Assembly: GCA_002342505.1 (NCBI GenBank)
Contig: DDQB01000069.1
Coordinates: 1 to 6,531, forward strand
Reading direction: 5' to 3'
DNA length: 6,531 nucleotides
DNA from: Acidaminococcaceae bacterium UBA2453
Lineage (GTDB): Bacteria; Bacillota; Negativicutes; Acidaminococcales; Acidaminococcaceae
In this document: positions 1 to 5,608 of the stretch, piece by piece
Layout of the letters: every line of letters starts with the position of its first letter
Position numbering within the stretch: position 1 is the first letter of the stretch
The notes under the pieces: model-generated
What the model was told of the DNA's origin: nothing
The model's input: the letters and a program-made list of their open reading frames with translations, nothing else
Databases searched by the model: none
Position numbers and translations under genes: made by a program

Positions 1-2
1 CG

Positions 3-266
3 CTGACGCGGATTCATGAAGGAGCTTCTCCTTTGGAAGCGGTAGTGGAAGCAGGCAAGGTAAGGTTGAAGCCAATTTTCATGACAGCTCTGACTATGGT
101 GGCAGGCATGCTGCCTACGGCCCTAAGCCTTTCGGAAGGTTCCGAGACCCGTGTCAGCATGGCCTGGGTCATCATCGGCGGCATGATCACTTCTACTGTA
201 TTTACACTGTTCGTGATTCCTGTGTTGTTCCTGTGGCTGAAGAAACATTTCCCGGAAAGGATATAA
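3..266 (+). CDS. RND-family efflux transporter, C-terminal end (partial)
   Basis: The last 87 residues of a resistance-nodulation-division inner-membrane pump (AcrB/MexB-like, HAE group); the 5' part lies outside the left edge, and the frame is open from base 3 to the TAA at 264-266. The fragment starts in the cytoplasmic loop before the penultimate helix and shows the family signature RLKPIFMTALTMVAGMLP (residues 21-38), which is RLRPILMTALT in most relatives. Two hydrophobic segments follow, about residues 24-43 and 52-77, and match the last two transmembrane helices (TM11 and TM12). A short basic tail (KKHFPERI) ends the protein in the cytoplasm. Such pumps use the proton gradient to export drugs, detergents or metals through an outer-membrane channel. 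The substrate cannot be read from this fragment. It converges on the chelatase cluster and is probably unrelated to it. TTG at 33 is not a real start because homology continues upstream. Confidence 0.93.
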   Translation: MTRIHEGASPLEAVVEAGKVRLKPIFMTALTMVAGMLPTALSLSEGSETRVSMAWVIIGGMITSTVFTLFVIPVLFLWLKKHFPERI

Positions 267-282
267 GAAAGCGCAATTGAAT

Positions 283-316
283 TTTCACTGTACCAAGGAG
301 TATAGTGAAATATTTT
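283..316 (+). terminator. Possible terminator of the RND pump gene
   Basis: Sixteen bases after the pump stop codon, TTTCACTGTAC (283-293) pairs with GTATAGTGAAA (300-310) around the 6-base loop CAAGGA. This gives an 11-pair stem with one G-U wobble, and TATTTT follows it. The position and the U-rich tail fit a Rho-independent terminator for the rightward gene. The stem is AT-rich and therefore weak. The stronger hairpin at 328-371 may back it up. Confidence 0.4.
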
Positions 317-317
317 A

Positions 318-371
318 GGAGCAATAAAATAAGCGCGTCCTGGTCCGGTTTCACCCGAAGACACGCTTATT
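318..371 (-). terminator. Rho-independent terminator of the chelatase gene cluster
   Basis: Reading leftward, 11 bases after the chlD stop codon, AATAAGCGTGTC (371-360) pairs over 12 positions with GACGCGCTTATT (339-328). An inner extension TTCGG/CCGGA encloses the loop GTGAAA, with CCAG bulged on one side. The U-rich tract TTATTG follows directly. On this strand the one non-Watson-Crick position is a U-G wobble. On the opposite strand the same position is a C-A mismatch, so the element seems tuned to end the leftward operon, although it may also act on rightward transcripts (TTAATTTT follows at 370-377). Confidence 0.8.
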
Positions 372-382
372 AATTTTGCCCT

Positions 383-2323
383 TCAAATTCCTATGTTCCT
401 TACTATGTGCAGGATATCTCCCTGGGACAACTGCTTCAGTTTATAATAGTTGGCGCCCATGGCAGCAGCTATTTGTTGAGCTACGCCTAATTTGATAAAA
501 TCCGTTTCCGTATCAATCACAATAGAAGTAATCTTTGCTTTATGGATCTGCTTAGCGAGTTTCATGGCGCTTTCCACCGGATCTTCCCCTTCCTGTACTA
601 CAGAATTGGCACGTCCGTCCGTCACCAGCACCAGCACCGGTTCCGCATCCGGTTCTTTCCGTTTCAGCATATCCAAAGAAATAAATGCCTGGGCCAGTCC
701 TTCTGCCAGCGGCGTTTTCCCGCCGGTCGGCAATTCCGCCAGCCGTTTCTGGGCCAGGTCAACGCTACGGGTAATGGGCAGCAATTCTTCTGCAACTTTA
801 CGACGGAAGGCAATCATACCCACTTTATCCCGTTTCTGATAGGCTTCCTGTAACATGGCAAAGATAGCGCCTTTCACTGCCCGCATACGTTCCTGGGCTC
901 CCATGGAGCCGCTGGCGTCTACAACAAACAGAAAAGTTGTGCCTATCCGCTTTTCCCGCACACGCTGCCGCAGGTCGCCTTGCTGAATATTGATAGCACA
1001 GTTGTTCTTTTCCCTGTGCCGCTGATAAGGCGCTGCCGCCCGGATGGTCGCGTCAAAGGCCAGATCGTCTACTTTGTTCTTGGGAATTTCCGCCCGCACG
1101 TAACGTCCCTGCTTCAAATCTGTTTTTGTCAGGCTGCGTTTGCCGCTTCCCTTTCGGTTGACCTGGTCCCGCCCCATATCCAGTATCATTTTGGGTATGG
1201 GAAAATGCATGTCGATTCCATCCACTTTATCTTCCTGAGAAGAATTTATTTGCGGGTCTGAGTCGGGAGTTTTTTTGTCATTTTCATTCGAATCGTTATT
1301 TTCATCTGTATTGTTTTCGTTATCAGCCTCTTGCGATGCCGGCGGTGGGGGAAGAGAATTTTCCTGATCGTTCTCTGCTTCATCAGCATCATCGGGCAAA
1401 TCTGTATTTTCTTCCTGCTCTTCCGGTTCTTCCTGAGCCGGTTCTTCTTCCTCCGACTCTGGTTCCGGCGGCTTCCGCATGCGATGTGGCAGCACATACA
1501 TCGCAGCTTCTTCCATGTCCTTAGGCAAAATGTATGTTCTTTCTGCCAGCGCGGCAATTGCCCTTGCCGTTTCCAGCAAATAAAGATCTGCCCTGTGCCC
1601 TGCACAAAATGCCTGTGTACAATACTGCACCACAAGTTCCATCATTGCTTCACTGATTTCCACTTCCGGCAACAGTTCTCTTGCTTTGGCAATCTGTACT
1701 TTCAGCTGTTCCGTTTCTTTCCTGTAGCTTTGTATAAATGCAATCCTGTCTCTGGAAAAATCCAGCAACCGTTGCATGATTATTTTCCGTTGTTCTTTGT
1801 CTTTCAGGTTTTCCGTTTCCACAAACAGGCCGAACCTGTCTAACAGATGGTTGGGCAGCAACCCTTCATGAGGATCCATTGTACCGATTACTGTATATTC
1901 TGTTTTGTGGGCAAAGGAAATACCATCCCGTTCCACCCGGTTCTCTCCCGCTATGTTAATATCCAACACTGCCGTCAGCAGCTCCGGACGGAGCAGATTC
2001 ACTTCATCTATGTAAAGAATATTTCCATCGGCCCGTCCCAGCAGCCCGGATTCAAAACGCCTTTCCCCCTGCGACACGGCATATTCCAGGTCAATGCTGC
2101 CAAAGAGCATATCTTCCGTAACATTAAGAGGCAGGTTAATGATTTTTCGGCTTCCTGCCAGCATTGCCGCGCTGCGCACAAGAACAGATTTTGCTGTGCC
2201 GGTTACGCCACTGATCAGTAAGCCGCCCGCTTTGGGATTAACCAGCGCAATCTTGAGCGCACGTTTTGCCTGCTTCTGCCCGACTACAGCTGCAAAAGGG
2301 TAGCAGTAATTATAATTTGACAT
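383..2323 (-). CDS. chlD: ChlD/BchD-type chelatase subunit D (AAA+ plus VWA domain)
   Basis: A 646-residue D subunit of a magnesium-/cobaltochelatase, close to the usual family length of about 600-700. The AAA+ domain (about 1-285) has Walker A GVTGTAKS (39-46), Walker B ILYIDEVNLL (102-111), a sensor-1 region GTMDPHEG (147-154) and an arginine-finger region LLDRFG (160-165). A very acidic, Pro/Asn-rich linker spans about 285-365. The C-terminal VWA domain carries a complete MIDAS metal site: DASGS (469-473), a Thr in GGKTPL (T537) and TDG (D569). In the family, D and I form a stacked AAA+ ring platform, and the VWA domain couples ATP hydrolysis to the large CobN/ChlH subunit. It starts 2 bases after chlI, with AAGGA (2329-2333) at 5-base spacing, so the two are probably made in step. 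The symbol marks the family; a chlorophyll role is unlikely here. CobT is the equivalent in aerobic cobaltochelatases, but this protein has its own AAA+ domain as ChlD does. Confidence 0.93.
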   Translation of the reverse strand: MSNYNYCYPFAAVVGQKQAKRALKIALVNPKAGGLLISGVTGTAKSVLVRSAAMLAGSRKIINLPLNVTEDMLFGSIDLEYAVSQGERRFESGLLGRADGNILYIDEVNLLRPELLTAVLDINIAGENRVERDGISFAHKTEYTVIGTMDPHEGLLPNHLLDRFGLFVETENLKDKEQRKIIMQRLLDFSRDRIAFIQSYRKETEQLKVQIAKARELLPEVEISEAMMELVVQYCTQAFCAGHRADLYLLETARAIAALAERTYILPKDMEEAAMYVLPHRMRKPPEPESEEEEPAQEEPEEQEENTDLPDDADEAENDQENSLPPPPASQEADNENNTDENNDSNENDKKTPDSDPQINSSQEDKVDGIDMHFPIPKMILDMGRDQVNRKGSGKRSLTKTDLKQGRYVRAEIPKNKVDDLAFDATIRAAAPYQRHREKNNCAINIQQGDLRQRVREKRIGTTFLFVVDASGSMGAQERMRAVKGAIFAMLQEAYQKRDKVGMIAFRRKVAEELLPITRSVDLAQKRLAELPTGGKTPLAEGLAQAFISLDMLKRKEPDAEPVLVLVTDGRANSVVQEGEDPVESAMKLAKQIHKAKITSIVIDTETDFIKLGVAQQIAAAMGANYYKLKQLSQGDILHIVRNIGI

Positions 2324-2325
2324 AA

Positions 2326-3351
2326 TTATCCTTCCAGAGCTGCCAGAACTTTTTCCATATCCAGTGTTCCGTCTTCAAAGGGGCGACGGCGCATACGGTG
2401 CGGCAGCGCCAGGCGCGCCGCAATCTTCAGGTCTTCTGTTTCCACATTTTTTCTCCCCTGGAATGCTGCCATCGTCATGGCCGTTTTAATCAGGGTAATA
2501 TCAGAACGATGCCCGTCCACTCCCAGATCAATCGCCAGGCCTGCTACTTTGTCTAACATATCGTCTGCGACTGTAACTTCTGGAAGCAGTTTACCCGCTG
2601 CCACAATTTTTTGTGCTAACTCCTCCTGTTCTTTCTGATAAGCAGCAATAAATCCTTCAGGGTCTGCTTCATAGGCAAGGCGGCGTTTGATTACTTCTTT
2701 CCGGTTATCCCGGTCATGCTCCCCGGTTACAGTTACAGATAAGGCAAACCGGTCCAGAAGCTGGGGCCGGATATCCCCTTCTTCCGGGTTCATGGTACCC
2801 ACCAGCACAAAACGGGCCGGGTGAGAATAGGATACCCCTTCCCGCTCCACTGTATTTACCCCCATTGCAGCCGCGTCCAGCAATACATCCACTACGTGAT
2901 CGTCCAGCAGGTTGATTTCATCTACATAGAGTATATTACGGTTTGCCTGGGCCAGAAGACCGGGTTCAAATTTTTTTTCACCTTTTTTGATAGCATATTC
3001 CACATCCAGTGTGCCAACTACCCTGTCTTCCGTAGCGCTGACAGGAAGTTCCACTACCCGCATCTTTAAGGTTTCGATATCACTCAGTCCATCTTTATGA
3101 AATTTTTCTGTGCAGTCATCACATAAAAAGCTTTCCTGTACAGGATCGCAATGGAAGCGGCAGCCTTTTACTGCCTCCATGGCAGGCAACAGTTCTGCCA
3201 GCGCGCGTACTGCCGTAGACTTGGCCGTACCTTTTTCTCCTTTGATCAGTACGCCGCCCAGCGCTGGGTTGATCACATTCAAAATCAGGGATAATTTCAT
3301 ATCCTCCTGCCCCACAATAGCAGTAAAGGGAAATACGCCTCTGCGTTTCAT
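2326..3351 (-). CDS. chlI: ChlI/BchI-type chelatase subunit I (AAA+ ATPase)
   Basis: A 341-residue ATPase subunit of a magnesium-/cobaltochelatase, full length for the family. It has Walker A GEKGTAKS (38-45), Walker B ILYVDEINLL (140-149), the helix-2 insert region VEREGVSYSHPARF (168-181), sensor 1 VGTMNPEEG (184-192), an arginine finger in LLDRF (R201) and sensor 2 in GHRSD (R282). It would form the ATP-hydrolysing hexamer that works with the D subunit on the large CobN-like subunit, in the cytoplasm. Between Walker A and helix 2 sit four cysteines, C64-x3-C68 and C77-x2-C80, which could bind zinc or act as a redox switch; this is inference. The start is fixed by an excellent ribosome site, AAAGGAGG at 3358-3365, 6 bases from the ATG. 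The symbol gives the family only. CobS is the functional counterpart in aerobic cobaltochelatase but is a different, MoxR-like branch. Confidence 0.93.
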   Translation of the reverse strand: MKRRGVFPFTAIVGQEDMKLSLILNVINPALGGVLIKGEKGTAKSTAVRALAELLPAMEAVKGCRFHCDPVQESFLCDDCTEKFHKDGLSDIETLKMRVVELPVSATEDRVVGTLDVEYAIKKGEKKFEPGLLAQANRNILYVDEINLLDDHVVDVLLDAAAMGVNTVEREGVSYSHPARFVLVGTMNPEEGDIRPQLLDRFALSVTVTGEHDRDNRKEVIKRRLAYEADPEGFIAAYQKEQEELAQKIVAAGKLLPEVTVADDMLDKVAGLAIDLGVDGHRSDITLIKTAMTMAAFQGRKNVETEDLKIAARLALPHRMRRRPFEDGTLDMEKVLAALEG

Positions 3352-3357
3352 CGGGTT

Positions 3358-3365
3358 CCTCCTTT
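3358..3365 (-). promoter_or_regulatory. Strong ribosome binding site of chlI
   Basis: AAAGGAGG lies 6 bases before the chlI ATG and is the closest match to the 16S rRNA tail in the window. It follows an A-rich unstructured leader (about 3366-3395). This suggests chlI is translated independently and strongly, unlike the coupled cbiZ and chlD. Confidence 0.85.
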
Positions 3366-3410
3366 GGTTTTTTCGTTTTGATTATTTTTGGAATACTGCC
3401 CGGTTTCAGT

Positions 3411-3431
3411 AACAGGAATATGTTTCCTGTT
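3411..3431 (-). promoter_or_regulatory. Intercistronic hairpin between TIM-barrel gene and chlI
   Basis: AACAGGAA and TTCCTGTT form a perfect 8-pair stem around a 5-base loop, starting 6 bases after the TIM-barrel stop codon. No U-tract follows on the minus strand (the next bases are ACTGAAACC), so it does not look like a terminator. It could protect the 3' end of the upstream message or mark a processing point. Chance is possible. Confidence 0.4.
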
Positions 3432-3437
3432 TAAATT

Positions 3438-4391
3438 TCAGCAGTTGGAAAGCTGTATCTTCAGTTTTTCTTCCAACTCTGCCAGATTACTGTAAATCAG
3501 TTCGTGTGTAATATATTTAGGCTGTACAAACTCAAGAATCCTGCGGGCTGCTTTTGTCTGGAACGGCTGGTGCTGATCAATGCAGACTATATGTTTATAC
3601 AGATCCCCATAGGTAATGTTTTTGTGATACTCCCGGGAAAAGCTTTTCTGATAACTGCCGGAAAGAGAACAACTTAAATGAACCCCTTTAATCAGTTCTG
3701 CCATTTCACCCAGGTTCTCCACTGTTCGGCAAACATAGTCTGCCGCTTCCTCTTCATTGCTTAGTTCAGGATCAGTGTTCATCAAATGCCCTGTATCCAG
3801 CATGATTCCCACATTTTTTCTTTGTATATGATTAAAAAAGAATTGTACTTTTTCCGGTTCCGTCAGACGCAGACCGGGCCACCAGAGATTTTCAAACAAC
3901 ACAGTAATATGGGATGGAATTGCCAGTGATACATTGTTGAAAACTTCAGCAGCCGCTTCCAGTACCTCCAGATCCGAATATTGGAATTTAAATGTAAAAG
4001 TTTCCGAAACATCTGCTTCCGAAACATGCCAGACCATATACTCCGGCTGTACTGTTTCTGCCGCAATCAGGTTCTGCTGTATCACCGACAACCACTCTTC
4101 CCTGTTCAATGCGCCAAAATAACATTCGTTTCTCGCTTTTGCCGATTTGAATTCCCATTTCAGACGTTGCCTGTCACCTTTCCAGAACCCCATCCAATAT
4201 GGCCAGTAAGCAAGATGTGCTCCAACGGAAGATTCTTTGAAAGTTGGGGCAGGCGCTTCCTTTGTATAGATCAGATGCTCAATACCGTCTAATCCAAGAT
4301 ATTTTAAATATTGCGGCAAGCTCTTTCCTGTCTTCTCCAATTGTTCCACATAGTCATGATACACGCAGAAATTAAACAAGTGCATTTTCAT
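3438..4391 (-). CDS. Xylose-isomerase-like TIM-barrel protein (AP endonuclease 2 family), substrate unknown
   Basis: A 317-residue soluble protein with no signal peptide or membrane segment. Its pattern matches the sugar phosphate isomerase/epimerase and AP-endonuclease-2 TIM-barrel superfamily. Visible strand-end motifs are VWHVSEAD (120-127), VLFENLWWPG (164-173), GIMLDTGHLMN (195-205), GVHLSCS (236-242) and THELIYSNL (295-303). By analogy with this fold, E167, D199, H238 and E297 are good candidates for the metal-binding residues, with H122 and H202 nearby. The segment at about 57-80 is rich in Trp and Tyr (YWPYWMGFW) and could line a pocket for a large flat or hydrophobic ligand; that is inference. 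Two ATGs lie two codons apart. The first is preferred because GAGGGG (4398-4403) is 6 bases upstream of it. Its place between cbiZ and chlI implies a job linked to tetrapyrrole or corrinoid metabolism, but no reaction can be assigned. A DNA-repair role is less likely in this setting. Confidence 0.8.
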   Translation of the reverse strand: MKMHLFNFCVYHDYVEQLEKTGKSLPQYLKYLGLDGIEHLIYTKEAPAPTFKESSVGAHLAYWPYWMGFWKGDRQRLKWEFKSAKARNECYFGALNREEWLSVIQQNLIAAETVQPEYMVWHVSEADVSETFTFKFQYSDLEVLEAAAEVFNNVSLAIPSHITVLFENLWWPGLRLTEPEKVQFFFNHIQRKNVGIMLDTGHLMNTDPELSNEEEAADYVCRTVENLGEMAELIKGVHLSCSLSGSYQKSFSREYHKNITYGDLYKHIVCIDQHQPFQTKAARRILEFVQPKYITHELIYSNLAELEEKLKIQLSNC

Positions 4392-4397
4392 TCGCTT

Positions 4398-4403
4398 CCC
4401 CTC
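4398..4403 (-). promoter_or_regulatory. Ribosome binding site deciding the TIM-barrel start
   Basis: GAGGGG lies 6 bases before the first ATG (4389-4391) and 12 before the second in-frame ATG (4383-4385). The spacing favours the first. Confidence 0.65.
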
Positions 4404-4419
4404 AGAAAATGATTTGCTG

Positions 4420-4432
4420 TTATACAGTATAA
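4420..4432. promoter_or_regulatory. Perfect palindrome TTATACAGTATAA, possible operator or promoter element
   Basis: A 13-base perfect inverted repeat (TTATAC-A-GTATAA) lies 28 bases upstream of the TIM-barrel start, in the widest gap of the cluster. On the minus strand it contains TATACT and TATAAC, both resembling a -10 box, but no convincing -35 box sits 16-18 bases upstream. It could be an operator over an internal promoter, or a chance AT-rich palindrome. The rest of the gap 4392-4507 is AT-rich, with no terminator after cbiZ that I can see. Confidence 0.3.
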
Positions 4433-4507
4433 TTTGTCTATGTACCTACAGCTTATTATATTTTCCTTTGATTCTTATGGTTTCAGCTATTCTACTCAAT
4501 TTACATT

Positions 4508-5608
4508 TCACTTTAATATTTGCAGAAACAACTCTTGCCAGGCTTCTTTTACTGAATCCCTGGAGACCGCTCCCTGAATCTGTATAAGAGGAACTGCATA
4601 TAGTTCTGACAAAATTTTTAAAATGGAATCCGCCGCCTTTCTTGTCTCGTCTTCCCGCAACAATCCCCAGAGGAACTGATCCAGCAGGTGAAGATACAAA
4701 GAAGTATAGGTTAGCATGTTATCTTCATGTGCCAGAGCCTCCGCTTTCGCAAGAAACTCCGGTTTACGCAGCGCTTCCTTCTTGTTACAGGAAGCCATGT
4801 ATTTTTCCCACAATGTGTTCTTGGTAATACCAAACCGTTTTATGCGGCGCAGCGCATTATGCTGATGCTTGGGATTCAGTCCGGTCTGCTTATCCAGAGC
4901 CCGTTTCACCGCTTCTTTTACAGTGAGGCCTATCAGTTCACCCAGTTTGGAATGCTTGCCTGCCCCTTCAAGATATAAAGGGGAGTCGCTGTTCGCCACT
5001 ACGATTGTTGTATCTGTACCTGAACCAGTAGCAATGCCGTCAGAATATTTGCTCCCCTCCAGTAATTCCTGAATGGCAGCTGTCTTCGCTTCCGTACAGG
5101 TCACCAGCGCCCGGGCCAGCGTCCCCTGCGGGAGATCTGTATCAAGGATCAGCATGATATTAATGGTTCCGGCTCTGTCCGGTTTTTCCAGTGGTTTAAA
5201 GAAAGTTGCCGGGTCTCCCACTCTTCCTCCGTTTGTTTCAATGCCTCCCGTCACGATTGCCGTAACGGCAAGATTTTCATAGGACAGAGTTTCTATAGCA
5301 ACGTTTTCCATATCGGCTGCTGTTCCCATCCCTGTAACAGTATGATGATCAAGTCCCAGCCGTCTAGACAGGATCTGCATATGTTCCGTATATGTGGGAG
5401 CCAGCATTTCACAGGGCATACCCGCCCCCTGTTTGGCATCGTGATTAAACACTGCCGTAAAGTTTTCATGATAGCCTCCATTAAAAATGGAAGTGCTTAA
5501 CACCTTGCGATGCCCCGTGAAAAATATCACTATACTCTTATCATAGCGATACACTTCATCCCCCGTGGAAAGAGTGTACAGTTTTTCCGTGACCGTATCC
5601 CTGCTCAT
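4508..5608 (-). CDS. cbiZ: Adenosylcobinamide amidohydrolase (CbiZ) with C-terminal extension
   Basis: A 366-residue protein whose first 230 or so residues match the CbiZ family. In that family the enzyme cleaves the aminopropanol side-chain amide of adenosylcobinamide (and in some bacteria of pseudocobalamin) to give adenosylcobyric acid, so that salvaged corrinoids can be rebuilt with another lower ligand. Supporting motifs are FNGGY (42-46), TGMGTAADM (92-100), VTGGIETNGGRVGDPA (119-134), CTEAKTAAIQEL (171-182), GIATGSGTDTTIVVAN (191-206) and AGKHSKLGELIG (216-227). Stand-alone CbiZ proteins are usually about 220-240 residues. The remaining 130 or so residues form a predicted helical region that I do not recognise; it contains NPKHQHNALRRIKRFG (245-260) and a hydrophobic stretch at about 302-317. 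The start overlaps the cobN stop codon as ATGA, and only a weak GGCGG-like ribosome site is present, so translation is probably coupled to cobN. No signal peptide is seen, so it is probably cytoplasmic. Confidence 0.88.
   Translation of the reverse strand: MSRDTVTEKLYTLSTGDEVYRYDKSIVIFFTGHRKVLSTSIFNGGYHENFTAVFNHDAKQGAGMPCEMLAPTYTEHMQILSRRLGLDHHTVTGMGTAADMENVAIETLSYENLAVTAIVTGGIETNGGRVGDPATFFKPLEKPDRAGTINIMLILDTDLPQGTLARALVTCTEAKTAAIQELLEGSKYSDGIATGSGTDTTIVVANSDSPLYLEGAGKHSKLGELIGLTVKEAVKRALDKQTGLNPKHQHNALRRIKRFGITKNTLWEKYMASCNKKEALRKPEFLAKAEALAHEDNMLTYTSLYLHLLDQFLWGLLREDETRKAADSILKILSELYAVPLIQIQGAVSRDSVKEAWQELFLQILK

Noticed and set aside
14..364. Minus-strand open frame of 116 codons opposite the pump end
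   Set aside because: It lies antisense to a clear RND coding region and runs through both hairpins; its translation shows no family pattern.
1246..1635. Minus-strand open frame of 129 codons rich in Lys and Arg
   Set aside because: It is a shifted frame within chlD. The main frame is continuous, with domains on both sides, so there is no frameshift.
1331..1843. Plus-strand open frame of 170 codons rich in Phe and Cys
   Set aside because: It is the antisense of the acidic linker and AAA+ domain of the D subunit; the odd composition is explained by the Glu/Asp/Asn-rich sense strand.
4392..4507. Cobalamin riboswitch in the cluster gap
   Set aside because: The gap is only 116 bases and AT-rich, with none of the B12-box or multi-stem structure. 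If one exists it should lie upstream of cobN, outside the window.
4869..5072. Plus-strand open frames opposite cbiZ
   Set aside because: They are antisense to conserved CbiZ motifs, without ribosome sites or recognisable products.
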